11,539 bases of DNA from Pigoraptor vietnamica (Eukaryota; Opisthokonta; Filasterea). The stretch is from the NCBI GenBank assembly GCA_943704525.1, contig CALSCQ010003979.1:5001-16539 (forward strand). Direction: 5' to 3'. A program made the position numbers and the translations under genes. Shown one piece after another: positions 1 to 8,130 of the stretch (its first letter is position 1; each line of letters begins with the position of its first letter). Below the pieces are notes generated by a model that had not been told where the DNA came from, made no database searches, and worked only from the letters and a program-made list of their open reading frames with translations.

Positions 1-589
1 ATACATGAGATCCAACGTGCACATAATGTCGTGTGCGCGGGTTCGCCACTCGCGCCACGGCGGACACGTGGGAGCGTCCATTGAAACCGCTCGATCGTGC
101 GCGAAGAGTGTCGCCCACTGAATCTCACAGTAACCGTGACGTCATGGCAGAACATCGAACTTTGTTTCCGACTAAAATTTTAAAAAGAAAGTCCGAATCC
201 GCGGTGACTCTAAAGCGTCGGCTGTGCGCTGAATGGCGTGTGTGCCATTTCTGTTCGCGTGTGCGTGCACAACACGTGCGGCGGGTGAGTGGAAAGAAGG
301 AGGGGAGGAAGGGAAGTCACGTGCCACTGGGCAAATCACCCTATTGCTCACTCGCCACATGTACTGCCCCACGGCGCGTACGACAGGCAAATGAACCGAC
401 CCACGCACGCAGGCACGCAGATGCACTCCTGAAGGTCCTTTCCTGACTTGCGAGCGAGTGGCGCAGTCTCAGTGCGAAGTTTCAAGGTGGGCGGGGTCAG
501 TTTGCACTGCTCTTTGCGCGCGGCAATTTTATGGTGTCAATGCGCATCATCTGTTGTCTATTTGTGGGCAATTGTGTATGGCGTGCGGG
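1..589. other. Unassigned region, no convincing gene
   Basis: I see no gene here that I would defend. One open frame begins at an ATG at 144 and stops at 446 (100 codons, very basic). It lacks the G-rich first codon positions of the clear genes in this window, matches nothing I recognise, and carries a good splice-donor-like GGTGAGT near 284-290. It could be a first exon, a 5' leader of an upstream gene, or chance. The opposite strand also has an 84-codon frame here with no recognisable features. Confidence 0.4.
137..144. promoter_or_regulatory. TGACGTCA palindrome (CRE/bZIP-type site)
   Basis: This is a perfect 8-base palindrome identical to the cAMP-response element consensus bound by CREB/ATF-type bZIP factors. 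Its last A is the first base of the ATG at 144. One 8-mer of this kind can easily occur by chance, so regulatory function is inference only. Confidence 0.2.
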
Positions 590-1010
590 GCGGGTGCTGG
601 ATGTCGTGTTCGTGCGTGTGCTCTGCGTGTGTATGTGCATGTGCTGCGTGTGTTGTGCGTGTGCTGTGCGTGTGTTGTGTGCGTGTGTTGTGCGTGTGCT
701 GTGCGTGTGACAGTGTGACTGCATTTGTGGGTCTATGCGTGCGGTACACGAGCACGCGTATGTCCGCTCATTGTTTGTTTATACGTGTATATTTTAGGGC
801 ATGATGGTTTTGTATGTATGTGTCAGGATACGTGTGCGTGTGCGGTACTGGTACGTGTGTGCCAGTGTGACTGTGTGTGCGCGCGCGCGCGTGTGTGTGT
901 GTGTGTGTGTCTGTGTGCTGTGGGTGCCTGCGTGCGTGGGTGTCTTTGGGTGTGCGTATGTATGTGCGCCTTGTGTGCCTGAGTGTGTCTCAATGTGCAT
1001 GATATGTTGA
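590..1010. repeat. GT-rich minisatellite/microsatellite region upstream of gene A
   Basis: The plus strand is dominated by TG, TGTGCG and TGTGTTGTGCG words. A 29-base segment at 646-674 recurs exactly at 681-709, a tandem duplication with a 35-base period. The segment 872-910 is 39 bases of unbroken alternating purine-pyrimidine (GT, then GC, then GT), a classic Z-DNA-prone sequence. Open frames through this region encode only Cys/Val or His/Thr runs and are not genes. The array ends about 80 bases before the start codon of gene A. Confidence 0.85.
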
Positions 1011-1088
1011 TTGCGCTCGTTGCCCGTACTGACCCTCGTCCACATTAATTAACCAGTGTTGCACTCCTCGTCTGAGTCACGAGTGATC

Positions 1089-2015
1089 ATGAGTAGCGAT
1101 ACTCGCGCGAACCAAGGGGCAGAAGCCGCGCGGCGCGCTCTCCATTCGCCGAACCTCGTCACGCTCCCACCAGAGACGATTGTCGTCCACGTGCTGCCCT
1201 ATCTGACGAACGGCGAGAAGGGCGCGCTGGCCAAGACATGCGGTCGTCTCTTTCGCCTCCTTCGCCACGAGCGCGTGTACCGTGTGTCGTCGCCGTGCAC
1301 TCGCAAGTACCTTGAGGACGCCGCGTTTCGCGAGGAGGTGAATGCGCGCATTCCCGCGGGAAAACTGGTGCTGAGCCCGTTCGAGTGCGCGGTGAGGGCG
1401 TTTCACTTTGCTCCGTTTGAATTTAAGCGCGCGCGGACTCTCTTCGAAGAGGCGCTCGCGGACGAAAGCGTGACAGACGTGGAGAAGGCGCGCGCTCACT
1501 TTTCCCTCTATTGGCTGTACGCGAATTTGTGGGGGGGATCTGATAAGCCTGAGTCGAAGGCTGGGCATTATTCCGCTTTGAGTGCGAGTACGTCTGTTCT
1601 CTGGCTCTGCGCCAGCGTCGAGAGCGACCCCGTGCGTGCGTTTGAGATGGGCATTTGCCACTATTTTGGCATGGGGACCAAAAGGGACTTAGACAAGGCG
1701 CATTCGTTCTTTGTCTCTTCTGCGAACGGCGGGTGTGCGGCGGGGATGTACTACCTCGGCATTTGCCTGTTCAATGGCCACGGCGTGTCACGTGACGATT
1801 CGGCGGCTGTTGCGCAGTGGGAGAGGGCGGCTGCGATGGGCCACTTTGGGGCGATGTTTGATTTCGGCGAATGCCTCTACTTCGGCTGGGGAGTGTCACG
1901 TGACGAGGCGAGGGGCGTTGCGTTGGTTCGGAGTGCGACAGTGGACGAGGGCGATTGGTACGCGAAGAAGTGGCTGGAAGATATTGAGGACGAGCTCATT
2001 CAAAAGGGGCTCTGA
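1089..2015 (+). CDS. F-box/Sel1-repeat protein (copy A, intact)
   Basis: Likely an adaptor: the F-box would recruit a Skp1-cullin ubiquitin ligase, and the Sel1 superhelix would bind a partner. The 308-residue protein has an F-box-like stretch at about residues 25-65 (LPPETIVVHVLPYL, then AKTCGRLFRLLRHERVYR). A degenerate helical-repeat part follows (about 105-150), then three Sel1-type repeats at about 180-286. The second and third repeats show the Sel1 signature G.GVSRD...A. I chose the ATG at 1089 because an in-frame stop lies at 1050-1052, no earlier ATG exists, and -3 is A. No introns are needed. Copies B, C and D in this window are paralogues; a segment of 122 bases is identical to inverted copy B. 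Substrate and localisation are unknown; no signal peptide or membrane segment is seen. The F-box call rests on motif recognition by eye. Confidence 0.9.
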   Translation: MSSDTRANQGAEAARRALHSPNLVTLPPETIVVHVLPYLTNGEKGALAKTCGRLFRLLRHERVYRVSSPCTRKYLEDAAFREEVNARIPAGKLVLSPFECAVRAFHFAPFEFKRARTLFEEALADESVTDVEKARAHFSLYWLYANLWGGSDKPESKAGHYSALSASTSVLWLCASVESDPVRAFEMGICHYFGMGTKRDLDKAHSFFVSSANGGCAAGMYYLGICLFNGHGVSRDDSAAVAQWERAAAMGHFGAMFDFGECLYFGWGVSRDEARGVALVRSATVDEGDWYAKKWLEDIEDELIQKGL

Positions 2016-2675
2016 ATGTGCCAGAGCAGAGTGTTTGAAAATGAATGCGCCAATTTCCATAGTCGTTCAATCTTTTTTAGTCTCCACACTTATTTAATAA
2101 CTCTGAACAGTTACACGTGTCGGCGCGTTCTCCTTCACACCGGCTTTCGGTCAGTGTGTGCGTGCGAAGCGCACAGTGGATTCCATCGCACACTCAAGTC
2201 GCACACCCGTGCTCTCGTGCGGGTCATCTGCTCATCACTTTGTTCCATGCCATCACTGAAGCACAAACGGAGTTTACTCCGGCGGCGAGACGGCTGCGTG
2301 AGCCGGCCGGCGCCGCTGTGCACTGAGTATTCAGCCATTTGAAGTGCCAGTCAGTAACTGTTGCCGGCAGTTTCAGTTGCCGCCGGCGGAGCAGAGAGCC
2401 GTTCCATTCGACATTCTCGCCGCGCATGTTTGCAATATCGTCCATGCACGCGCGCGCGTGTCGCGTGCCCTTGTGCACGACTGTCAAAGTCAGTCAGCCG
2501 GTGACTGTCAGGCGCCGGCGGCCGACCAGTTCAGTCACTGCCGGCTCAGTGATTGACTGCCGGCTGTAAGTTGTCCAGATTTGAAACATTAACAGCAAAA
2601 TATCCGGGGCGTTCATACAGAATTGGATTTTGGTGTTGTGCCGGCAGTGCTGAACTGGCCGTCCGTTGACCCACT
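2016..2675. other. Intergenic region rich in CAGT/ACTG words
   Basis: No gene is visible. From about 2310 the sequence alternates GCCGG blocks with many CAGT and ACTG tetramers: eight occur between 2479 and 2559 alone, where fewer than one would be expected by chance. Similar texture recurs at 6575-7150. The first 30 bases after the gene A stop resemble the 3' flanks of copies C and D (a GAAAATGAATG-type segment), so they belong to the duplicated unit. Confidence 0.5.
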
Positions 2676-2787
2676 GCACACACACATGCACACATGCACA
2701 CACACACGCACACGCACACACGCGCACACACACACACACGCACACGCACAAGCACACACACAAGCACACACAGATACAAAAAAAAAA
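2676..2787. repeat. CA-rich microsatellite plus A10 tract, downstream of gene B
   Basis: Bases 2676-2771 are CA repeats interrupted by CG and TG; 2778-2787 is ten A residues. Read in the direction of gene B (minus strand), the order is stop codon, TTTGAGCATTC, T-tract, GT repeat. The same order follows relic D at 10595-10838, so this microsatellite seems to have been duplicated with the gene. Confidence 0.85.
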
Positions 2788-2793
2788 CAGACC

Positions 2794-2804
2794 GAATGCT
2801 CAAA
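2794..2804 (-). other. Conserved 3'-flank element TTTGAGCATTC (copy B)
   Basis: This 11-base word lies 37 bases past the stop of copy B. It recurs exactly at 10595-10605, 45 bases past the ancestral stop position of relic D. AATGCAT also occurs between the stop and this word in both. I read it as shared 3'-UTR ancestry; a processing role is possible but not shown. Confidence 0.5.
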
Positions 2805-2841
2805 TGTATCCAACCCATTCATGAATGCATTATCACTCTCT

Positions 2842-3777
2842 TCAGAGCCGCTGTCGCCAGTAGAGTTCGTCCTCATTACTTTCGAGCCATTCCTTCGCGT
2901 ACCAATCGCCCTCGTCCACTGCCGCACTCCGAATCAACGCAACGCCCCTCACCTCGTCACGTGACACTCCCTCGCCACAGTAGAGGCATTTGCCGAACCA
3001 AAACATCGCCCCAAAGTGGCCCATCGCAGTCGCCCTCTCCCACTGCGCAACAGCCGCCGAATCGTCACGTGACACGCCGTGGCCATTGAACAGGCAAATG
3101 CCGAGGTAGTACATCCCCGCCGCACACCCGCCGTTCGCAGAAGAGACAAAGAGCGAATGCGCCTTGCCATAGTCCTTGTTGGTACCAATGCCCTCAAAGT
3201 GGCAAATGCCCATCTCAAACGCACGCACGGGGTCGCACTCGTCGCCAGCGCAGAGAAGCAGAGACGCACTCGCACCCGCAGCGAAACGGTAACCGTCCCT
3301 CGCCCCCCGGTCATCAGGCCCCCCCCACCGACTCGTGTACAGCAGGTAGAGCGACAAGTGGGCGCGCGCCTTCTCCACTTCCGTCGCACTTTCGTCCGCG
3401 AGCGCCTCTTTGAACAGCGTCCGCGCGCGCCTGAATTCGAACGGCGCAAAGTGAAACGCCCTCATCGCGCACTCAAACGGGCTCAGCGCGAGTTTTCCCG
3501 CCGGAACGCGCGCCGTCACCTCCTCGCGAAACGCGGCGTCCTCGAGGTACTTGCGAGTGCACGGCGACGACAGGTGGTACATGCGCTTGTGGCGAAGAAG
3601 GCGAAAGAGACGACCGCACGTCTTGGCCAGCGCGCCCTTCTCGCCGTTCGTCAGATAGGGCAGCACGTGGACGACAATCAACTCTGGTGGGAGCGTGTCG
3701 ATGTTCGGCGACGCAATTGAGAGCGAATCGAGGCAGGGTAGTTCGGCTTCTGCGCAAGGGAAAGCGCCGTCGCACAT
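2842..3777 (-). CDS. F-box/Sel1-repeat protein (copy B, intact)
   Basis: A paralogue of copy A on the opposite strand. From the start chosen here it has 311 residues: F-box-like segment at about 28-68 (LPPELIVVHVLPYL...CGRLFRLLRHKRMY), helical middle part, and three Sel1-type repeats at about 182-288 with GVSRDD and GVSRDE. The frame stays open upstream to an ATG at 4053, and ATGs also occur at 3795 and 3792. I prefer 3777 because MCDGAFP aligns with the MSDDALP start of copy C and -3 is A; the longer forms would add unrelated sequence. Divergence from copy A is concentrated in residues about 148-185 and in short stretches of the repeats (for instance FEGIGTNKDYG against YFGMGTKRDLD). The C-terminus (YWRQRL) differs from the RKGL/QKGL ends of the others. 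Function as for copy A, by inference. Confidence 0.88.
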   Translation of the reverse strand: MCDGAFPCAEAELPCLDSLSIASPNIDTLPPELIVVHVLPYLTNGEKGALAKTCGRLFRLLRHKRMYHLSSPCTRKYLEDAAFREEVTARVPAGKLALSPFECAMRAFHFAPFEFRRARTLFKEALADESATEVEKARAHLSLYLLYTSRWGGPDDRGARDGYRFAAGASASLLLCAGDECDPVRAFEMGICHFEGIGTNKDYGKAHSLFVSSANGGCAAGMYYLGICLFNGHGVSRDDSAAVAQWERATAMGHFGAMFWFGKCLYCGEGVSRDEVRGVALIRSAAVDEGDWYAKEWLESNEDELYWRQRL

Positions 3778-4248
3778 ATTGCGGAGCCTCATCATCACGC
3801 GAGCGGCCAGTGGCAAAAAAGGAAGTGCACGGATTCGATCTGCGAATGTGCAGAAAGGGATGTTATTACTTGTAATTGCACTGACAGCGCAAGACACTGC
3901 AGCGACCTCAGAGTGCCATTCACTTTGGCGAAAGTGAAGCAGCATGGAAGTGATGTGCACACAACGCAAAGCACACCCACTGGCACAGGTCACACGTGGA
4001 ATATCGAGTGCGCGCAACATCACACCACAGACTGGAGTAAACGTGGAGGGCATCGCCTTCCGTCGCAACAGTGACACTCACCATACCCGCCGTGCACATG
4101 GAGACGAATGGGCTCAAGGGTCATGCGAACGACACGAACACCGCGCTGTCTGTGTCAATTGCAGTCGCCGGCCAGTTCGGAAACTCCAACGGCCATTCGT
4201 AGTATACTGTGTGCTTTTAAGGCAGTGTGTGCGGATGTGATCCAAAGT
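3778..4248. other. 5' flank of gene B, no separate gene
   Basis: This lies between the gene B start and the first GT array. Read on the minus strand, a pyrimidine-rich stretch ending in CAG (about 3847-3870) resembles a 3' splice site, so a 5'-UTR intron or a longer first exon (ATG at 4053, about 92 extra residues, Cys-rich and without recognisable domain) is possible. I see no other feature. Confidence 0.3.
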
Positions 4249-4268
4249 TGTGTGGTGTGGTGTGGTGT

Positions 4269-4315
<47 letters not shown>

Positions 4316-4375
4316 TGTGGTGTGTGTGTGTGTGTGTGTGTTTGTGTGTGTGTGTGACTGTGTGTGTGTGTGGTG
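4249..4375. repeat. (TGTGG)n and (TG)n microsatellite
   Basis: Several TGTGG pentamers lead into a long perfect TG run (about 4270-4314), followed by another pentamer pair and interrupted TG repeats. The Cys/Val and His/Thr open frames through it are artefacts of the repeat. Confidence 0.95.
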
Positions 4376-4379
4376 CGGC

Positions 4380-4574
4380 CAAGTAACACACGTCCACGTG
4401 ACCGCGACGGTTGCGGAGTACGTTAATCCGCAGCGCTGGCTCTACGTTGGAGGCCACACGCTTTGCTTTGCTGGCCGGAACAGCGCGAGGCTTCGTATCG
4501 CGCGCCGCGTGGAGGTTGATCTCGACAATCCCTCCGTCGAAGGATTCGCGGCGTATGTACTTTACAGACACGTG
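4380..4574 (+). pseudogene. Coding-like island between microsatellites (possible exon fragment)
   Basis: About 195 non-repetitive bases lie between two GT arrays. The plus-strand frame through them is open for about 65 codons, has G-rich first and GC-rich third positions, and reads like real protein (NPQRWLYVGG, then RVEVDLDNPSVEGFAAYVL). It has no start or stop of its own: the frame runs into Cys/Val repeat translation on both sides. The minus strand is also open, so the strand is not certain. I recognise no family. It may be an exon of an intron-containing gene, a gene fragment trapped between arrays, or non-coding sequence. Confidence 0.3.
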
Positions 4575-4611
4575 TGTTTGTGTGTGTTTGCCCGTGTGTG
4601 TGTGTGTGTGT

Positions 4612-4670
<59 letters not shown>

Positions 4671-4728
4671 AATGTGCAAGTGTGTGGGTGCGTGTGTGGG
4701 TGTGTATGTGCGAGTGTGGGTGAGTGAA

Positions 4729-4762
<34 letters not shown>

Positions 4763-4872
4763 GGACTGTGCAAGTGTGTGGTGCGTGTGTGTGTGGGCGA
4801 GTGTGTGTGTGCGAGTGTATGCGTTTCGCGCGTATATGTGTACATGTGTGTGTGCGAATGTATGCGTGTGCA

Positions 4873-4943
<71 letters not shown>

Positions 4944-5290
4944 TGTGTGTGTGTATGTGTGTGCGTGTGTGTGTGTGTGTGTGAGTGTGCGCGCGTGTAT
5001 GTGTGTGAGTGTATGCGTGCCTGTGTGCGCGTGTGTGTGTGTTGTGCGTGTGTGTGCGAGTGTGCGAGTGACTGCGTGCGCGTGTGTGTGTGTTGTGCGT
5101 GTGTGTGCGAGTGTGCGAGTGACTGCGTGCGTGTGTGTGTGTGTGTGTGTGCGAGTGTGCGAGTGACTGCGTGCGTGTGTGTGTGTGTGTGCGAGTGTGT
5201 GCGTGCGTGTGTGTGCATGTGTGTGCGCGCGAGTGTGTGCATGTGTGTGTGCGAGTGTATGCATGTGCGTGGGTGAGTGTGCGTGTTTGC
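4575..5290. repeat. Large compound GT/GA/GCGA microsatellite array upstream of copy C
   Basis: About 700 bases contain almost only G and T with scattered C and A. Parts are: a near-perfect GT run (about 4594-4668); a GA run at 4876-4943 with one phase break (extra G) at 4932-4933; and a perfect 51-base tandem duplication, 5027-5077 and 5078-5128. The latter's core GCGAGTGTGCGAGTGACTGC recurs at 5151. The purine-only GA strand is a mirror repeat able to form triplex (H-DNA), and the flanking GT is Z-DNA-prone. Frames of up to 489 codons across this stretch are repeat artefacts. Confidence 0.93.
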
Positions 5291-5438
5291 ACCTTCCACT
5301 ACTATTCTTGTTTATCGTAGAGTGACTTTCCATCACATGTTTGTGCTTAAGAAACAACGCAATCTCAATTTTCGTCCCGCAGTTTGTCGCAGTTCCTCCC
5401 CCGTGGCGCGACTCGTGCCATCGTTGCGTCTCTCCGAC

Positions 5439-6348
5439 ATGTCCGATGATGCTCTCCCTCGAAATGCGGCGGCTGTGCGCTGTGTCAACTTGCTCCTGGC
5501 GATCAGTCAGCCGAACGGCCTTCACACGCTCCCACCGGAGACGATTGTCGTCCACGTGCTGCCTTATCTGACGAACGGCGAGCTGGCCAAGACGTGCGGT
5601 CGTCTCTTTCGTCTCCTTCGCCACGAGCGCGTGTACCGTCTGTCATCGCAGTATACTTGCAAGTACCTTGAGGACGCCGCCTTTCGCGAAGAGGTGAATT
5701 CGCGGATTCCCGCGGGAAAAATCGTGCTGCGCCCCTTCGAGTGCGCGATGAGGGCGTTTCACTTTGCGCCATTTGAATTTAGGCGCGCGCGTACGCTGTT
5801 CGAAGAGGCGCTCGCGGACAGAAGTGCGACGGAAGTGGAGAAGGCGCGCGCCCACTTGTCCCTCTTTGTGCTCAATGTTTGCAACTGGGGTGGTCCTGAT
5901 GAAAGGGAGGCGAGGGAGCGGCACAAGGCGGCTGCCAGTGCGAGTGCGTCTCTCCTTCTCTGCGCTGGCGACGAGTGCGACCCCGTGCGTGCGTTTGAGA
6001 CGGACATATGCCACTGGTTTGGCATTGGGACCAAAGAGGACAATCCCAAGGCGCATTCGCTCTTTGTGTCTTCTGCGAACGGCTGGTGTGCGGCGGCGAT
6101 GTTCTCGTTGGCATGTGCCTGATGGGTGGCTTTGGCGTGTCGCATGACGAATCGGCGGCTGTTGCGCAGATGACGAGGGCGGCTGCAATGGGCCATTTTG
6201 CGGGAATGTATGACTTGGCATCGAAGTGTCACGTGACGAGGCGAGGGGCGTTGCGTTGATTCGGAGAGCGGGAGTGGACGAGGGGAGTTGGCATGCGAAG
6301 GAGTGGCTCGTGAAGAAAGAGCACGAGCTCAAGCGCAAGGGGCTCTGA
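5439..6348 (+). pseudogene. F-box/Sel1-repeat gene (copy C), frameshifted pseudogene
   Basis: The N-terminal two thirds match copies A and B: MSDDALP start (ATG at 5439, G at -3; an in-frame ATG at 5337 is an alternative), F-box-like segment, helical part, first Sel1 repeat. The F-box has lost nine bases in frame (NGELAK instead of NGEKGALAK, near 5582). One base is missing near 6103-6108 relative to A, so the first frame stops at 6120-6122; homology resumes in the next frame (GVSHDESAAVAQ). A second deletion, 19 bases relative to A, lies near 6221-6226 and moves homology to the third frame (GVALIR to HELKRKGL), ending at the family stop 6346-6348. If expressed, the first frame would give about 227 residues lacking two Sel1 repeats. 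Sequence or assembly error could explain the one-base loss but hardly both lesions. Confidence 0.88.
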
Positions 6349-7260
6349 ATGAAGAGAGCGAAAATGAATGGGCGAATTTGCGTATTAATGTATTAATTGA
6401 ACGGCCGCGTGAGACCGGCTCGAGTGCTGAGCCTTTGGTCAGCCGCATGTTACTTTAGAACAAGTCTAGCCAAAAACACGCCCGCTGCGGCGCGGCCTGA
6501 TCACCCCCGGCGGTCTGTCCGGGCGGCACCGGCTCCGGGCGCAAAAAAGGTGTGTCTGGTGAGTTTTCAAGGACCAGTCTGTGCCGAGCTCGTCGCAGAG
6601 TGCCAGTGTGTTCAGTTCACGGGCCGTGCTGGAGTGGCGAGATGGTCGTGTCTGCATTGAGATCAGTCGAACCGCCAAGCAGTGCGCACTCAGTCTGCGG
6701 GTCCGGAATAATGTGAGGGGACTGAGTGAGACCCACAGTTCAGTCCCACCGATCGGTCATCCTTGACGACTGAAACTGCTAAGGGCTGGCATCAATCTGA
6801 TCTAACGGACTGACAGCCCCGCTTGCAATCTTATGGCGTCTACTCGATGACCCAAGTCGTTCAGTTCTGTTGTGAATAAAGCACTGAGGGTCGCGAGTCG
6901 GCCTGGTCGGCCTGTGCAACTGAATGCGCTGGAGCCGTCGGCCCGCTTCTCGCCAATTAAACTGCTCACTGGTCGACTAACTGATCGGCCGGTTCCAGAG
7001 TGAATGCATCGTGAGTCACCGACGGCCCGTGAGCTAGCTTCTCGCACGCACCTGTTAGTGCTGCACCCCTTGCCACTGCCGACAGCTGTGGGACACTATA
7101 GTGAATTACTCGGCCGTTGCCGTGCACTTCAAAGTCCACGCCGGCTCAGTGCGCCTTACCAGCTCCGATTTGGGATGCCCGGATTGAAGCGCGCCGGCGG
7201 TGCAAGGTCCGGCCGGCTCCCGGCGACCCTCCGCCCCTGCAACTTCAGCATGTTGCACGC
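6349..7260. other. Long intergenic region, CAGT/ACTG-rich
   Basis: I see no gene that I would defend. About 20 CAGT/ACTG tetramers fall between 6575 and 7150, several times the chance number, among GC-rich GCCGG blocks similar to 2310-2680. An AATAAA at 6875-6880 (plus) could be a polyadenylation signal but lies over 500 bases past copy C. A GGTGAGT-type donor at about 6558-6564 has no clear partner. Confidence 0.4.
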
Positions 7261-7350
7261 AACCGCACACTAACACGCACGCACGCATACAGACGCAAAC
7301 CAAGACAGACAGACAAACAGACACGGATAGGTACTCGACACAAGACAGTA
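7261..7350. repeat. Degenerate CA/CAGA simple repeat
   Basis: CACG, GACAGA and CACAGA words form an A/C-rich, poorly conserved simple-sequence stretch on the plus strand. It resembles an old, mutated CA microsatellite. Confidence 0.5.
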
Positions 7351-7565
7351 ACACAGACACGCGCCATCTCTCTCGCGCAATGCGGCTGGTGCGAGGGCAT
7401 CGTTTCCGCTCCCGTCAGCTTCCAGCTCTCACGACAGTTGGCACATTATTGAGAGGTCCCCCGCGTTCAGTTTGTGGGCATGTGACATGACTCTGCATGT
7501 GCCGTCTGCGATAGCACGCACTGGCAGTTACGGCCGTGTGTGTCCCAGTCGTGACAACGGCGTGA

Positions 7566-7760
7566 AAGCCGCCATCCGAAGGCGATGTGGAGCGCGTGCA
7601 CGAGTCGGTGCAAGTAGAAGACTCGTCTGGAGACTCAGTGCATGTCGCGCTGATGGCGGTTGTGACAGTCGCGGACGCTGCGACGGAGGCACCGGGGCGA
7701 CGGCTGCAGTTTGCGACCGGCCCTTCGGCGGCGGCGAGCCCAAGGGTCCTGGTCACGTAA
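7566..7760 (+). other. Weak coding-like stretch, strand ambiguous
   Basis: Between an in-frame TGA (7563-7565) and TAA (7758-7760), 64 codons are open with strongly G-biased first positions (SEGDVERVHESVQVEDSSGD, then an Ala/Val-rich part). The only ATG is internal, at 7653, leaving 35 residues, so a complete gene is unlikely; a terminal exon is possible. The opposite strand has a competing frame of 129 codons from an ATG at 7804 to 7415, rich in Ser, Thr and Cys and without recognisable domains. I cannot decide between them, and neither may be real. Confidence 0.2.
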
Positions 7761-8130
7761 CAACTCTCGCGCAACTCCTCAGTTGTGTGTGCGACTGCGT
7801 GCATGTGTTTGTGAGTTTCGTGTGCCTTGTGAAAAAACCAGAGCGGCGACTGGCCGCCGAGTATATCCGAGTACAACAAGAAAGAATCTGACGCAGTATT
7901 TGCTCATTTCTTGTTTGTCCAGACCCGTGTGCGTGGCACTTGTGCGCATCATGCTCGTTCACACAACGGGGTCAACCCGGCACGCCATTCATTAATTGTT
8001 GCTGGTAGTCCCACCTTAACACAAACCGTACGGCGACACGCACGCGCACACGCACGAAACGAACAAATTGCCACGTACGCGCGATAAAACAAGCAAGCAA
8101 GCGCGCAGCAACAGCCGCTTCAAAACCGAT
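7761..8130. other. 3' flank of the WD40-kinase gene
   Basis: On the minus strand this follows the kinase stop codon and should contain its 3' UTR. I find no clear AATAAA on that strand. A short A/C-rich simple stretch lies at about 8030-8065. No gene is evident. Confidence 0.35.

Noticed and set aside
448-1045. Cys/Val-rich and His/Thr-rich open frames on both strands
   Set aside because: They are reading frames through GT-rich minisatellites, which lack stop codons by composition.
3079-3720. 213-codon plus-strand frame, Arg-rich
   Set aside because: Antisense shadow of copy B; the minus-strand frame has recognisable F-box and Sel1 motifs conserved in three copies.
5027-5175. Regular repeats that could suggest a CRISPR array
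   Set aside because: Units are GT-rich tandem repeats without unique spacers, in eukaryotic-type DNA; no cas genes.
4155-5624. 489-codon minus-strand open frame rich in His-Thr
   Set aside because: Most of it is translation of the GT/GA arrays, and its ends are antisense to copy C and to the 4380-4574 island. No domain and no natural composition.
6581-6766. 61-codon plus-strand frame in the intergenic region
   Set aside because: It begins at GTG, has no ATG start or recognisable motif, and lies within the CAGT-rich tract.
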